From: Parapedobacter lycopersici
GTDB taxonomy: Bacteria; Bacteroidota; Bacteroidia; Sphingobacteriales; Sphingobacteriaceae
NCBI RefSeq assembly: GCF_024643285.1
Contig: NZ_JAMSLW010000004.1
Coordinates: forward strand, 310,001-374,000
Reading direction: 5' to 3'
Length of the DNA stretch: 64,000 nucleotides
Part shown: piece by piece, positions 54,819 to 63,933 of the stretch
How the letters are laid out: every line of letters begins with the position of its first letter
How positions within the stretch are numbered: position 1 is the stretch's first letter
Notes under the pieces: generated by a model
What the model was told of the DNA's origin: nothing
Seen by the model: the letters and a program-made list of their open reading frames with translations, nothing else
The model's database searches: none
Program-made: the position numbers and the translations under genes

Positions 54819-55532
54819 TTAAAGCGGGCTCCGCTCCCGAATTTCCTGTACCAGCAGCAGTTTAATTTCATCGACGAGCCGGTCGACTTCCTTCCGCTCA
54901 TTGGCATCATAGTAGCCCCGGATACGCCGGTGGGTATCTACCAGAATCAGGGATGGACTATGGAGAAACAGGGCCTCCCCCCGGGTGGTGTCCTGAACGG
55001 CATCCACCAGAAATCCTTCGCGGGCTATGCGATATACATCATCCTGACCTGCGGTAAGAAAATCCCATTTTTTGGTTTGCGGTGTGTATTTCGCCGCGTA
55101 AGCCTGTAACACATCGGGCGAGTCAAAGGCCGTGTCAACCGAAAGTGTGTAGAAACGGACCAGGCCGTTTGCCGAAAAACGCTCGGCCACACGGTTCAGC
55201 TCGTCATTCATGTGGTTACAATCCGCAGGGCACCGCGTGTAGAAGAAATTAACCACCGACAGGCATGTATCTGAAGCAAGTACCTGCACCGGCTCGCCAA
55301 GCTGGTTGGTGAGGGTGAACGGCGAAACCTGATGGAACAGGGTATCGGGTATTTGTTCGCCCATACGGTTAGTAAACGTACCCGTTAATGTCTTCTCCCC
55401 ATATATCGGCAGCTTCGTATACCGGTTTTCACCTTTCTGCTTCAGCAGATAATATAAAAATCCTGGCAGTAATAAGATACCTGCCAGGATTGCTATTTTT
55501 TTCAAACCAAAGGTTTTTCTGGTTCCCTCCAT
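54819..55532 (-). CDS. SCO1/SenC-family copper chaperone for oxidase
   Basis: Membrane-anchored thioredoxin-fold protein that helps build the CuA site of cytochrome oxidase. The CxxxC copper motif is Cys101-PAD-Cys105, with the later ligand His191 (ALFLHSPSLILVD). A membrane anchor is at about 12-30. I use the ATG at 55532 (MEGTRKTFG), which forms a TAATG overlap with the subunit IV stop. An ATG 15 bases upstream is possible but would overlap more. Length is 237 residues. Confidence 0.93.
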   Translation of the reverse strand: MEGTRKTFGLKKIAILAGILLLPGFLYYLLKQKGENRYTKLPIYGEKTLTGTFTNRMGEQIPDTLFHQVSPFTLTNQLGEPVQVLASDTCLSVVNFFYTRCPADCNHMNDELNRVAERFSANGLVRFYTLSVDTAFDSPDVLQAYAAKYTPQTKKWDFLTAGQDDVYRIAREGFLVDAVQDTTRGEALFLHSPSLILVDTHRRIRGYYDANERKEVDRLVDEIKLLLVQEIRERSPL

Positions 55533-55912
55533 TACGTGCTCGGCCAAAAGGAGAACGGGTTGAAATGGGATTTCATATATGCCCCTTCCGTCAACATTAA
55601 TACGATCAGGTAAACGACAAAGATAAGTACCACGGTCGTTGACATGATGAATCCAAATGTTTCAAATTTCAGGTGCATAAAATAAGCTACAATGTAATAC
55701 GCCTTAAGCAGCGTTAATAAGATATAGACAACATTAACTGCCAGTCCTTTGGCGATAATGCCGCCGTGTACCAATACCAGCGCGATAAAGAATTCCAGTG
55801 CAGTGATTGCAAGCAAGTAGAAGAATACACGCCATATCTTTCCTTTGGTCATCCCTTCGTGATGCGCCACATCTTCGTGTCCTGCCGTATTATCCTGGTG
55901 ATTAGAAGCCAT
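55532..55912 (-). CDS. Cytochrome c oxidase subunit IV (caa3 type)
   Basis: Small oxidase subunit of 126 residues with three hydrophobic helices (WRVFFYLLAITALEFFIALVL; NVVYILLTLLKAYYIVAYF; STTVVLIFVVYLIVLM), as in the COX4-pro family, and a His-rich soluble N-terminus. Its stop overlaps the SCO start. Function beyond oxidase stability is unknown. Confidence 0.88.
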   Translation of the reverse strand: MASNHQDNTAGHEDVAHHEGMTKGKIWRVFFYLLAITALEFFIALVLVHGGIIAKGLAVNVVYILLTLLKAYYIVAYFMHLKFETFGFIMSTTVVLIFVVYLIVLMLTEGAYMKSHFNPFSFWPST

Positions 55913-55933
55913 AATTGCTAATTTTTAATGCGA

Positions 55934-56662
55934 TTAAACCAAATAAAAGAATGTAAATACAAATACCCATACCAGGTCGACAAAGTGCCAGTAGAGGCCT
56001 ACTTTTTCAATCATCAGATAAGTACCACGACGCTCAAACGTGTTCGCCAGCGTCATGCCCAGCACAATGATGTTCAGGAGAATACCCACGGAAACGTGAA
56101 ACCCGTGAAATCCGGTGATCGTAAAAAACAGGTTAGCAAACTGCTGTGCGGAAACTTCCGAGATGCCGTTTGTGAAATACGGTGCCAGTGTCTCTGCCGG
56201 TGAAACACCTTCCTGATAAGGGATACTTCCCCACCAGAAACCCTGATGATGCAAGTGTGTCCATTCCAACGCCTGGCAGCCAACGAACATTAACCCACCG
56301 ATAATGGTGGCAATCATCCAGCCAACCACTTCCTTTTTGGCATTGCGGTGTCCTGCTTCCACAGCCAGTACCATCGTCACCGAGCTCATAATCAGGATAA
56401 AGGTCATGATCCCCACAAACACCAGCGGGTAACCACTGTCCGCAATAAACGGAACCGATTGAAACACTTTATCCGGGTCAGGCCAGGTCAGGTGGGCGAA
56501 CCGCTGTGTGCCATAATAAACCAGGAACGAGGAGAAAGTGAAGGCGTCTGAGACCAGGAAAAACCACATCATGATTTTACCATACTCCACGTCGAAAGGC
56601 GACCTTCCTCCGCTCCACCTTCCGGTTTTCACTTTATCCAATTGCGATACAGTAGTGCTCAT
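55934..56662 (-). CDS. Haem-copper oxidase subunit III (second copy)
   Basis: Membrane subunit of the aa3/caa3 oxidase, 242 residues, several helices. FFLVSDAFTFSSFLVYYG corresponds to the start of a subunit III fold, and FTITGFHGFHVSVGILLN carries the conserved histidines. HFVDLVWVFVFTFFYLV is the usual ending. It follows the shorter subunit III gene by 3 bases. Confidence 0.93.
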   Translation of the reverse strand: MSTTVSQLDKVKTGRWSGGRSPFDVEYGKIMMWFFLVSDAFTFSSFLVYYGTQRFAHLTWPDPDKVFQSVPFIADSGYPLVFVGIMTFILIMSSVTMVLAVEAGHRNAKKEVVGWMIATIIGGLMFVGCQALEWTHLHHQGFWWGSIPYQEGVSPAETLAPYFTNGISEVSAQQFANLFFTITGFHGFHVSVGILLNIIVLGMTLANTFERRGTYLMIEKVGLYWHFVDLVWVFVFTFFYLV

Positions 56663-56665
56663 TGC

Positions 56666-57259
56666 TTAATTTTGATTCAAAAGTAAAAAAACATAAATAT
56701 AAATCCACAAAATACCCAAAAAGTGCCAGAATAAGGAAGCAAGCCCCATCCGGAAGACATTGCTAACCTGGGGAATATTCCGGATCCGTCCGATCAATGC
56801 CCGAACCAGAACCACAATACCGGCAACAATGTGTGCCAGGTGCATCCCCGTGAAAATATAAATGAAAGACTGTGAAGCATTGCTGTTTACGAAAACAACG
56901 CCACGGTCTGCCAATATCCCCCATGCATGCACCTGCATCATAAAAAAGCCGATCCCCAATGCGATGGTGACTGCCAACAGGCCTTTTTGCCGGCCGAATG
57001 CCATTTCCTTTGCTGCCTTCTGGGCCAGGTACATCGTTATACTGCTCACTACGATCAATGCCGTGCTGTATATAAATGCATCCGGGAGTATGGTTTTTAT
57101 CCCCTTGTCTATCCCCCCTTGGGTATACACAATAAACCCACTTGATAACGCAGCAAACACCATGAACATTCCGATCATGCCCAGCCACAGGTTAAACCGT
57201 TTTGCCTTTTGCTGGGTAAGCTGTTCTTTATCTTGCGTATATTGCGCCATAGCGATCAT
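56666..57259 (-). CDS. Haem-copper oxidase subunit III (first copy, short)
   Basis: Subunit III-family protein of 197 residues with about five helices, including YIFTGMHLAHIVAGIVVL and WHFLGILWIYIYVFLLL. It is a paralogue of the next gene; tandem subunit III genes are common in Bacteroidota oxidase loci. The start at 57259 overlaps the ctaB stop by 4 bases (ATGA), suggesting coupled translation. A second ATG nine bases later is less attractive. Confidence 0.92.
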   Translation of the reverse strand: MIAMAQYTQDKEQLTQQKAKRFNLWLGMIGMFMVFAALSSGFIVYTQGGIDKGIKTILPDAFIYSTALIVVSSITMYLAQKAAKEMAFGRQKGLLAVTIALGIGFFMMQVHAWGILADRGVVFVNSNASQSFIYIFTGMHLAHIVAGIVVLVRALIGRIRNIPQVSNVFRMGLASLFWHFLGILWIYIYVFLLLNQN

Positions 57260-58239
57260 AAGGCTGTAAAATCAAAAAGTAATATCAACTGAATCAATGG
57301 CAAATACAGGAACGAGGTAAACATCACCTTCCGTGCGGAAGCCACATCACGATGCAGGAACAATTTTAAACCGTACCAGCTGAACACCAATGCGCCGATC
57401 AATGAAACAGCCAATACGAAGTAACCGCCAAATCCCAGAAAATAGGGCAGCAGACTGACCGGCACCATCAGTAGGGTTGAAAACAACACCATAAATGCCG
57501 ATACCCGGTCTTTCTTCATTGTAGGCAATAGCCGGAACCCGGCCCGTTTGTAATCCTCATCAAGCACCCAGGCAATCGCCCAGAAATGCGGGAATTGCCA
57601 TACAAACTGAATAACAAATAACACCAGCGGGATAATCACAATTGCCGAAGCATTATACTGACTGTATGCGGCCAGGTCATTTTGACTGAACGCAGCATAG
57701 TAGCCAATCAGCGGTGGCAAAGCGCCGGGGAAAGCACCGACAAAAACGGCAATCGGCGATTTACGCTTCAATGGCGTATAGAAAAAGGCATACAGTAAAA
57801 TCGAAAATACGGATAACAGGCCAGCCACAAAATTCAGGGTGACCAGTGTATACGTTCCTGCGATTCCCATCAGTAAACTTAACACCAATGCCTGTCCGGT
57901 GGTCATCCGGCCGGCCGGAATAGGTCGGTCAGCCGTACGTTTCATCAACCGGTCAAGATCACGCTCGATAATTTCGTTGAAGCCATTGGCCGATCCGGTT
58001 ACCAGAAAACCACCGGCTGTCAAGATCAGCCAGTTGATCCAATTGATGTCGCCCTGTTGTTTACTGCCGATCAAAAAAGCAATCGACGCAGAAAACACCA
58101 CGGTCATGGTCAGCCGCATCTTAACCAACTGCTTAAGGTCGGCTACAAACTGCTTCACCTCGGCAAAAGCCGCTCCCCCACCGTGCCGTCCAACGACGGC
58201 CTCCCCACCAAGCTTTTTGTCTATTTTATGATCCGACAT
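57256..58239 (-). CDS. ctaB: Haem O synthase (protoheme IX farnesyltransferase)
   Basis: Inner-membrane prenyltransferase adding farnesyl to haem B. The substrate site NEIIERDLDRLMKRTADRPIPAG has Glu in place of the first Asp of the NxxxDxxxD pattern, while the second Asp and the RT..RP segment are normal. I use the ATG at 58239 (MSDHKID), 327 residues, because GGAAG-like AGGAAG sits about 7 bases ahead of it. The frame also has a GTG at 58263 that overlaps the ctaA stop by 4 bases. It has about nine helices and works with CtaA. Confidence 0.93.
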   Translation of the reverse strand: MSDHKIDKKLGGEAVVGRHGGGAAFAEVKQFVADLKQLVKMRLTMTVVFSASIAFLIGSKQQGDINWINWLILTAGGFLVTGSANGFNEIIERDLDRLMKRTADRPIPAGRMTTGQALVLSLLMGIAGTYTLVTLNFVAGLLSVFSILLYAFFYTPLKRKSPIAVFVGAFPGALPPLIGYYAAFSQNDLAAYSQYNASAIVIIPLVLFVIQFVWQFPHFWAIAWVLDEDYKRAGFRLLPTMKKDRVSAFMVLFSTLLMVPVSLLPYFLGFGGYFVLAVSLIGALVFSWYGLKLFLHRDVASARKVMFTSFLYLPLIQLILLFDFTAL

Positions 58240-58259
58240 GTTACAACTTCCTTTTCCTC

Positions 58260-59303
58260 TCACCGGGCTGTTTTTCCCAGCAAAAGCATTAAATAATACT
58301 GTGCACCGAATAGCAGACTGGCAAGCACCAGGTGTGCCGTCTGTGCAAACGGCGGTATATTGAACCGATCCAATATCACCGCACTGATGATCTGTAACAC
58401 CAGCAGGGCCAATAAAATATTGGTAAACCTGCTCTGGGGTGTATTCGGTGCAAACCTGGAGCGGACGACAAAGAACAGGAACACGATTACCATCGCTGTC
58501 ACAATGGCCAATGTTCGATGGATATCAAATTCACTCCCCAGCAACCCCAGCCATTCGCCCCGGGCGGTACTGGATGACGATATCAGGTCAATCTGTTCAC
58601 GCACACCCGTTCCGATAGCTACCTGCACCACAATCAACACCAGCGAAACTCCCGCCAGCCATTTTATTCCGGCTGATGTGTGATTCATCAGGAGGTCCTT
58701 GTCGCGCAACGATCGCGCCTTGAAATACGTATAGATATTGATTCCAAGGATCACCAGCGCCAGCAGCATATGAACGGTAATAATCCAGGGCATCAGGTTG
58801 GTGGAAACCACAATGGAACCCAGCCAAGCCTGGTAGCCCACGGCGAACACGTTCACCACGCTCCAGATAAAAATTCGTTTCTTCGTTTTAAAGAACGTAA
58901 AAGAAAAAAAAGCACACAACAACAACAGAAACCCCGTAATTGCACCTGACAGCCGATTGATATACTCTGTCCAGGTTTTCGCTGCGTTGAACTCCTCGTG
59001 CACGAGAATGCTTTCATCGTGCCTGATCCGATTTGCCAGTGTACTGTTCCCGAACCGGTCGAGCATGTTGGCAAAACGTTCGTTCTTTTCCTTTCTCCCG
59101 GCGATATATTTTTCTTCATATCCCTCGGGTAACTGTGATACATCCGTAGGCGGCACCAGCCTGTCGAAACATTTCGGCCAGTCGGGGCATCCCATGCCCG
59201 AGCCTGTGCTACGTACCACCCCTCCTGCCAGAATCAGCACAAACAACGAGATGATCGTCAATTTGTTGATGCGCAAAAAGCGCTTCTCGGCAGGTGGCAG
59301 CAT
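58260..59303 (-). CDS. ctaA: Haem A synthase (COX15/CtaA family)
   Basis: Inner-membrane enzyme converting haem O to haem A, 347 residues with eight expected helices. GGVVRSTGSGMGCPDWPKCF is the hallmark N-terminal segment with its cysteine pair. A long soluble loop at about 55-110 (GRKEKNERFANMLDRFG) is larger than in Bacillus CtaA and is typical of Bacteroidota forms. The start at 59303 (MLPPAEKRF) has AAGGA about 6 bases before it. The alternative at 59348 would give 15 extra residues. Confidence 0.93.
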   Translation of the reverse strand: MLPPAEKRFLRINKLTIISLFVLILAGGVVRSTGSGMGCPDWPKCFDRLVPPTDVSQLPEGYEEKYIAGRKEKNERFANMLDRFGNSTLANRIRHDESILVHEEFNAAKTWTEYINRLSGAITGFLLLLCAFFSFTFFKTKKRIFIWSVVNVFAVGYQAWLGSIVVSTNLMPWIITVHMLLALVILGINIYTYFKARSLRDKDLLMNHTSAGIKWLAGVSLVLIVVQVAIGTGVREQIDLISSSSTARGEWLGLLGSEFDIHRTLAIVTAMVIVFLFFVVRSRFAPNTPQSRFTNILLALLVLQIISAVILDRFNIPPFAQTAHLVLASLLFGAQYYLMLLLGKTAR

Positions 59304-59376
59304 AATTTCCTTGCTAACAACCCTCGCGCAGTCCCATGGGCCCAACACCCATTGGACTTCGTTGGGCGGTTTCTAT

Positions 59377-61266
59377 TTATTCCGTTTCTTTCTCCGTCTG
59401 TGGCTTATTCGCCAATTCCCATTCCCGTTGGATGCGCTCGGCTTCCTGGTCTCCCTCAAAATCATGTGGCAGGTTGGAACTCATCGTTTCCGAGAAAGGC
59501 ACCGTCTGCGGAATGAAATCCTCGTGGTGGCCGGGCTTGCTGTAATCATATGGCCAGCGGTGAACGGTCGGAATCTCGCCAGGCCAGTTGCCATGGATGT
59601 GTTCCACCGGTGTTGTCCATTCCAGGGTATTTGCACCCCATGGATTCTGCGTAGCCCGCTTACCAAACCGGATCGATCCGAAGAAGTTCCACAGGAAAGC
59701 GACCTGGCCGAGTCCGGCAATAATAGCCGACCAGGTAATAAAGACGTTCACGGAAATCCATTTCTCCATAAACGGAAACTCTGTAAATGCATAGTACCTC
59801 CGGGGTACACCGTCTATCCCCATAAAGTGCATGGGGAAGAACACCATATACGCCCCGATGAAAGTCAACCAGAAGTGCAGATAGCCCAACTTTTCATCCA
59901 TCATCCGGCCGAATAGTTTAGGGTACCAATGGTAAACCCCACACAGCATTCCGAAAATGGATGCCGATCCCATAACCAGGTGGAAGTGGGCAACAATGAA
60001 GTAGGTATCATGCAGGTTGATGTCCAATGCGGAGTTACCTACATAAAGTCCGGTCAATCCACCGGAGATAAAGAAAGACACCATGCCAATGGCAAACAAC
60101 ATAGCCGGGGTAAAGCGAATATTGCCCCGCCATAACGTAGCCAGGTAGTTAAATACCTTTACGGCAGACGGCACCGCAATAATCAGCGTCGTAATCATGA
60201 ACACCCCGCCAAGGAACGGGTTCATCCCGGTCACGAACATGTGGTGCCCCCAAACAATAAACGATAACGTAGAAATACCGATCAGGGAGTACACCATCGC
60301 GTGGTAACCGAAAATTGGCTTCCTCGAGTTGGTGGAAATCACCTCGGAGGTCAGGCCGAGTGCCGGCATTAATACGATATATACCTCAGGGTGCCCCAGG
60401 AACCAGAACAAGTGCTGGAAGAGAACGGGGCTACCGCCTTCATAAGGTAAAATCTGTCCCTGGACCACAAGGTCCGAAAGGTAAAAGCTGGTTCCCACAC
60501 TCCGGTCAAATATCAGCAGCACAACGGCAGCAACCAGTACCGGGAACGAGAACAACCCCACAATTGCAGTCAGGAAAAGTGCCCAGATCGTCAAAGGCAT
60601 CTTCCAGAAACTCATCCCTTTCGTACGCATATTCAATATCGTACTGATGTAGTTCGTTCCACCCAGAATCTGGGAAATGATAAACAGCACCATACTGGTC
60701 AGCCACAACGACATACCCAGTCCGGAACCGCTGATGGCCTTGGGAATTGCCGATAGCGGCGGATAAACCGTCCATCCCGCACTTGCTGGGCCACTTTCAA
60801 CAAAAAACGAAGAAATCATGACCACACATGCCGTGAAGAAAAACCAATAAGAAAGCATATTCATAAACGGCGATGCCATATCCCGCGCACCCAGCTGATA
60901 CGGGATGAGGAGGTTGGCAAATGTACCGCTTAACCCGGCCGTCAACACGAAGAACACCATGATGGTACCGTGTATCGTGACCAACGCCAGGAAGAACTCC
61001 GGATTAATCCGGCCGCCTTCTGCCCATTTTCCAAGGAAAACCTCCAAAATAGGGAACTCTTTATCCGGCCAAGCCAATTGGAGCCTGAATAATATGGATA
61101 ATATCATTGCAAAAACAGCCATGATAATACCCGTAATCAGGAATTGCTTCGCAATCATTTTGTGATCTTGGCTAAATACATATTTAGTCCAAAAGGATTC
61201 ATGGTGATGTCCATGGTCACCGTGGTGGTCCACACTATGAGCGCCTGCGCTTGTTATATTTGACAT
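59377..61266 (-). CDS. ctaD: Cytochrome c oxidase subunit I
   Basis: Catalytic subunit of the terminal oxidase, 629 residues. The Cu-binding HPEVY motif with the cross-linked Tyr is at 292-296, His341/His342 (WGHHMF) complete the CuB site, and the low-spin haem ligands are His99 and His429, with His427 for haem a3 (IVAHFHLVMG). Glu294 in GHPEVY and Asp129 (GARDMASP) fit an A1-type oxidase. The N-terminus is His-rich (about 10-22). It is longer than bovine COX1 because of extra N- and C-terminal segments. Confidence 0.96.
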   Translation of the reverse strand: MSNITSAGAHSVDHHGDHGHHHESFWTKYVFSQDHKMIAKQFLITGIIMAVFAMILSILFRLQLAWPDKEFPILEVFLGKWAEGGRINPEFFLALVTIHGTIMVFFVLTAGLSGTFANLLIPYQLGARDMASPFMNMLSYWFFFTACVVMISSFFVESGPASAGWTVYPPLSAIPKAISGSGLGMSLWLTSMVLFIISQILGGTNYISTILNMRTKGMSFWKMPLTIWALFLTAIVGLFSFPVLVAAVVLLIFDRSVGTSFYLSDLVVQGQILPYEGGSPVLFQHLFWFLGHPEVYIVLMPALGLTSEVISTNSRKPIFGYHAMVYSLIGISTLSFIVWGHHMFVTGMNPFLGGVFMITTLIIAVPSAVKVFNYLATLWRGNIRFTPAMLFAIGMVSFFISGGLTGLYVGNSALDINLHDTYFIVAHFHLVMGSASIFGMLCGVYHWYPKLFGRMMDEKLGYLHFWLTFIGAYMVFFPMHFMGIDGVPRRYYAFTEFPFMEKWISVNVFITWSAIIAGLGQVAFLWNFFGSIRFGKRATQNPWGANTLEWTTPVEHIHGNWPGEIPTVHRWPYDYSKPGHHEDFIPQTVPFSETMSSNLPHDFEGDQEAERIQREWELANKPQTEKETE

Positions 61267-61299
61267 ATCTAACTATTAAATACTTTAATCCTCAATCCA

Positions 61300-62634
61300 T
61301 TAGTTTGCGGTAGCCAGCAGCTTGGCGTCCTGTTCGTTTTCTGATTCCGCTTGCTGCGATACCTGAAATTCTTTTCTCAATTCTTCGGTAAAAAAGTAAG
61401 GTTGCTCATTGAGCCATGCCTGGTATTCTTCTTCTGTTACCACCCGTACCCGCTTCTGCATGTTATAGTGTCCGCCGCCACAGATCTTGGCGCACAGCAT
61501 TACGAAATCATAGTTATAATCGCCCAATTTATCACGCATCTCTTCCGTGGTAATGGTGGGAGTAAACTGGAAGTAAGTCTTCATCCCCGGTACTGCATTC
61601 ATCTGTACTCTGAAGTCAGGAATAAAGAAACTATGCAGAATATCCTTTGAGGTAATCTGTACGCGCACAGGTTTATTAACCGGCAACACGATTTCCGAAC
61701 CCAGTTGGTCATCCCAGCTGTTCTTGTCGTTAAAATCAATTCCAAGGCCGTTCAGCGGGCTGGTCAATTTGTAGTTACGTTCGCCGATTTTTCCATCCCG
61801 GCCCGGGTAACGGACGGTCCAGGCAAACTGCTCGCCCGTCACTTCAATAAGCAATGCATTCTGTTGGTCTTCTTCGGAAACGTTTGTAATGCTCCGCCAG
61901 GTAAAGAACCCGAACAATACCAGGATCGTCAACACCACCGCAGGAACAATGGTCCAGATTTTCTCGATAGTGTTGTTATGCGGATAAAAATAAGCTTTGC
62001 GTGTCGGCGTAGCCCGGTATTTAAAGGCAAAGCCGAACAGGGCAATATGCGTAAGCACCAATACAATGGTAATGATTACGGTGGTCACCAGGAACATGAT
62101 ATCGATCTGCGCACCATGTTCCGTGGCCGCAGCCCGCCAGGCCTGCGTGCCGTGATGGGCGTAAGACCAATACACGCCGTACAGTCCGGCGATCAGGGAA
62201 ACCAGGAAAAAGTAGGCATGGAAACTATACATGTAGTATTCGGCATCCAGGCCGTTCATTTTCCGCGTAAGTTCATATACCTTCAGTATCCGGCCGATTA
62301 CCGCGACCACCACACAGATCAAAAAGAAGAGCAGGGTATAGTAAAAGAAATTAGTATATACCTGCGGATCGATGTTCAGTTTACTTTCGGGTTCCACTGC
62401 CGCCGCAGGTGCTGCAGCAGCCTTGCTTACCGCCGGTGCTACCGCTGCCGTGTCGGCAGATGCCGCTGTATCCGCGGGCGCCGCATCTCCGGCGCTGCTT
62501 ACGGCAGCAGTCGTATCGGTAACGCGTGCAGCTGTATCAGCCTCCTGAGAAAATGCCCTGCCTGACAGCCCCATACTGATGCTCAATGCCAGTATAAAAA
62601 CCGTCTTCAAATTGATATATTTTATAAAGCCCAT
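61300..62634 (-). CDS. ctaC: Cytochrome c oxidase subunit II with Ala-rich linker
   Basis: CuA subunit of the terminal oxidase, 444 residues. A signal sequence to about residue 29 is followed by a low-complexity Ala/Thr/Asp linker (about 31-85), membrane helices at about 96-118 and later, and the CuA domain. Copper ligands are Cys381, Cys385, His389 and Met392 (CAKICGGGHYNM), plus His334. There is no fused cytochrome c domain, so an external electron donor is needed, most likely alternative complex III encoded just upstream. The linker is much longer than in most COX2 proteins. Confidence 0.95.
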   Translation of the reverse strand: MGFIKYINLKTVFILALSISMGLSGRAFSQEADTAARVTDTTAAVSSAGDAAPADTAASADTAAVAPAVSKAAAAPAAAVEPESKLNIDPQVYTNFFYYTLLFFLICVVVAVIGRILKVYELTRKMNGLDAEYYMYSFHAYFFLVSLIAGLYGVYWSYAHHGTQAWRAAATEHGAQIDIMFLVTTVIITIVLVLTHIALFGFAFKYRATPTRKAYFYPHNNTIEKIWTIVPAVVLTILVLFGFFTWRSITNVSEEDQQNALLIEVTGEQFAWTVRYPGRDGKIGERNYKLTSPLNGLGIDFNDKNSWDDQLGSEIVLPVNKPVRVQITSKDILHSFFIPDFRVQMNAVPGMKTYFQFTPTITTEEMRDKLGDYNYDFVMLCAKICGGGHYNMQKRVRVVTEEEYQAWLNEQPYFFTEELRKEFQVSQQAESENEQDAKLLATAN

Positions 62635-62677
62635 TTCTAATAATAACGATAATACTAATGTCTCTTATTCTACCAAC

Positions 62678-63913
62678 TTATATTTGATGATGTAAACTTT
62701 CCTCCAAGAAGGGGTGTTTTGCCGGTGCCAGGGCGTGTTTACTCAGTTTATTGAGTACCAGGAAGCTAAACAGTCCCACAAAACCCAACGCAGCGCCGAT
62801 CTCGATCCATCCGAATCCGCGGTGTGATTCCACCGTGCCGGGCATCACCATGATGTAATAATCAAGCCAGTGTCCGGCTAACAGCAGGATACATACAAAA
62901 GCGAGCATGTTCCGGTTGCGGACAAAGTCGCGATTGACCAGTATCAATACAGGTGCCACGAAGTTAATCAATATATTAATCCAAAACCAGGGTTTGTATT
63001 CCGGTTCCCAGCGTTTGTAGAAATATACCGTTTCCTCAGGGATGTTGGCATACCAAATCAGCATAAACTGGGCAAACCATACATATGTCCAGAAAATGGA
63101 AAATCCAAAAATCAGTTTTCCAAGATCGTGCAGGTGATTTTCATTTACCCATGACAGGTAGCCCCTTTTATTCAACTGGATAATAATAAGCGTAATCACA
63201 CACAGCCCGCTTACCCACATGGCCGCAAAATTGTACCAGCCAAACATGGTCGAAAACCAGTGCGCTTCCAATGACATAATGGTATCAAACGACCAGATCG
63301 GCGTGGTGAAACCAAAGATCACCAGGAATAACGCGGACAGCTTAAAGCTCTTCTTATAAGAGTTCAGGCTTCCGTCCATGTCTTCATTATAGGAGTACTT
63401 GGCCAATAACCAGGAGCATATGCTGTAAGAACCCATGAAAACAACCTGACGGATCAGAAAGCCGGGCGCGTTCAAAAATGAAGCCTTTCCGGCTACCAGC
63501 GCATCGTAATTCGGGCTTTGCGGATCCGTAAGCCCTTCTGCATACCAATGATGATACAAATTGTGCGAAAATAATCCGCCGATGATGATAACCAACAGCA
63601 ACAGTGCGGCGATCGGCAAAACGCTTGCCATTGCCTGGGGAATGCGGATAAGGCCCGATGACCAGCCGGATTGGGTGACATACTGCACCGCTAAAAAGAA
63701 GCCGCCTGCCGCGCATACGCAGGTAAAATAATACCCCATCAGCAACAAGTTGGCGTACGTACGCTCCACCATAATGTGGTCACTGGAAAGCAGACCAAAA
63801 GCAATGGCCACTACGCCCACAACGATGGCGACCAAACTCAGGGTCTTTGCCCTTCCGGTGAACACAAACTGTTCGGAAAAATTATAATCGTGATGATGAC
63901 TGTGAGTTCCCAT
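62678..63913 (-). CDS. actF: Alternative complex III subunit ActF (quinone-binding subunit)
   Basis: Polytopic membrane protein of 411 residues, about ten helices, of the ActC/ActF (NrfD-like) type, which passes electrons from quinol towards cytochrome c. Segments such as WYANIPEETVYFYKRW, GTVESHRGFGWIEIGAALGFVG and VNRDFVRNRNMLAF are characteristic. It is followed after 43 bases by the subunit II gene. Together they form the usual ACIII-oxidase arrangement. Confidence 0.92.
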   Translation of the reverse strand: MGTHSHHHDYNFSEQFVFTGRAKTLSLVAIVVGVVAIAFGLLSSDHIMVERTYANLLLMGYYFTCVCAAGGFFLAVQYVTQSGWSSGLIRIPQAMASVLPIAALLLLVIIIGGLFSHNLYHHWYAEGLTDPQSPNYDALVAGKASFLNAPGFLIRQVVFMGSYSICSWLLAKYSYNEDMDGSLNSYKKSFKLSALFLVIFGFTTPIWSFDTIMSLEAHWFSTMFGWYNFAAMWVSGLCVITLIIIQLNKRGYLSWVNENHLHDLGKLIFGFSIFWTYVWFAQFMLIWYANIPEETVYFYKRWEPEYKPWFWINILINFVAPVLILVNRDFVRNRNMLAFVCILLLAGHWLDYYIMVMPGTVESHRGFGWIEIGAALGFVGLFSFLVLNKLSKHALAPAKHPFLEESLHHQI

Positions 63914-63933
63914 TTAATATAGCTGATATAATA

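Noticed and set aside
58957-59916. 319-residue open frame on the plus strand
   Set aside because: Antisense to ctaA and ctaD, which have full sets of ligands; the frame shows no domain.
61705-62565. 286-residue open frame on the plus strand
   Set aside because: Antisense to cytochrome oxidase subunit II, mostly opposite its Ala-rich and helical parts.
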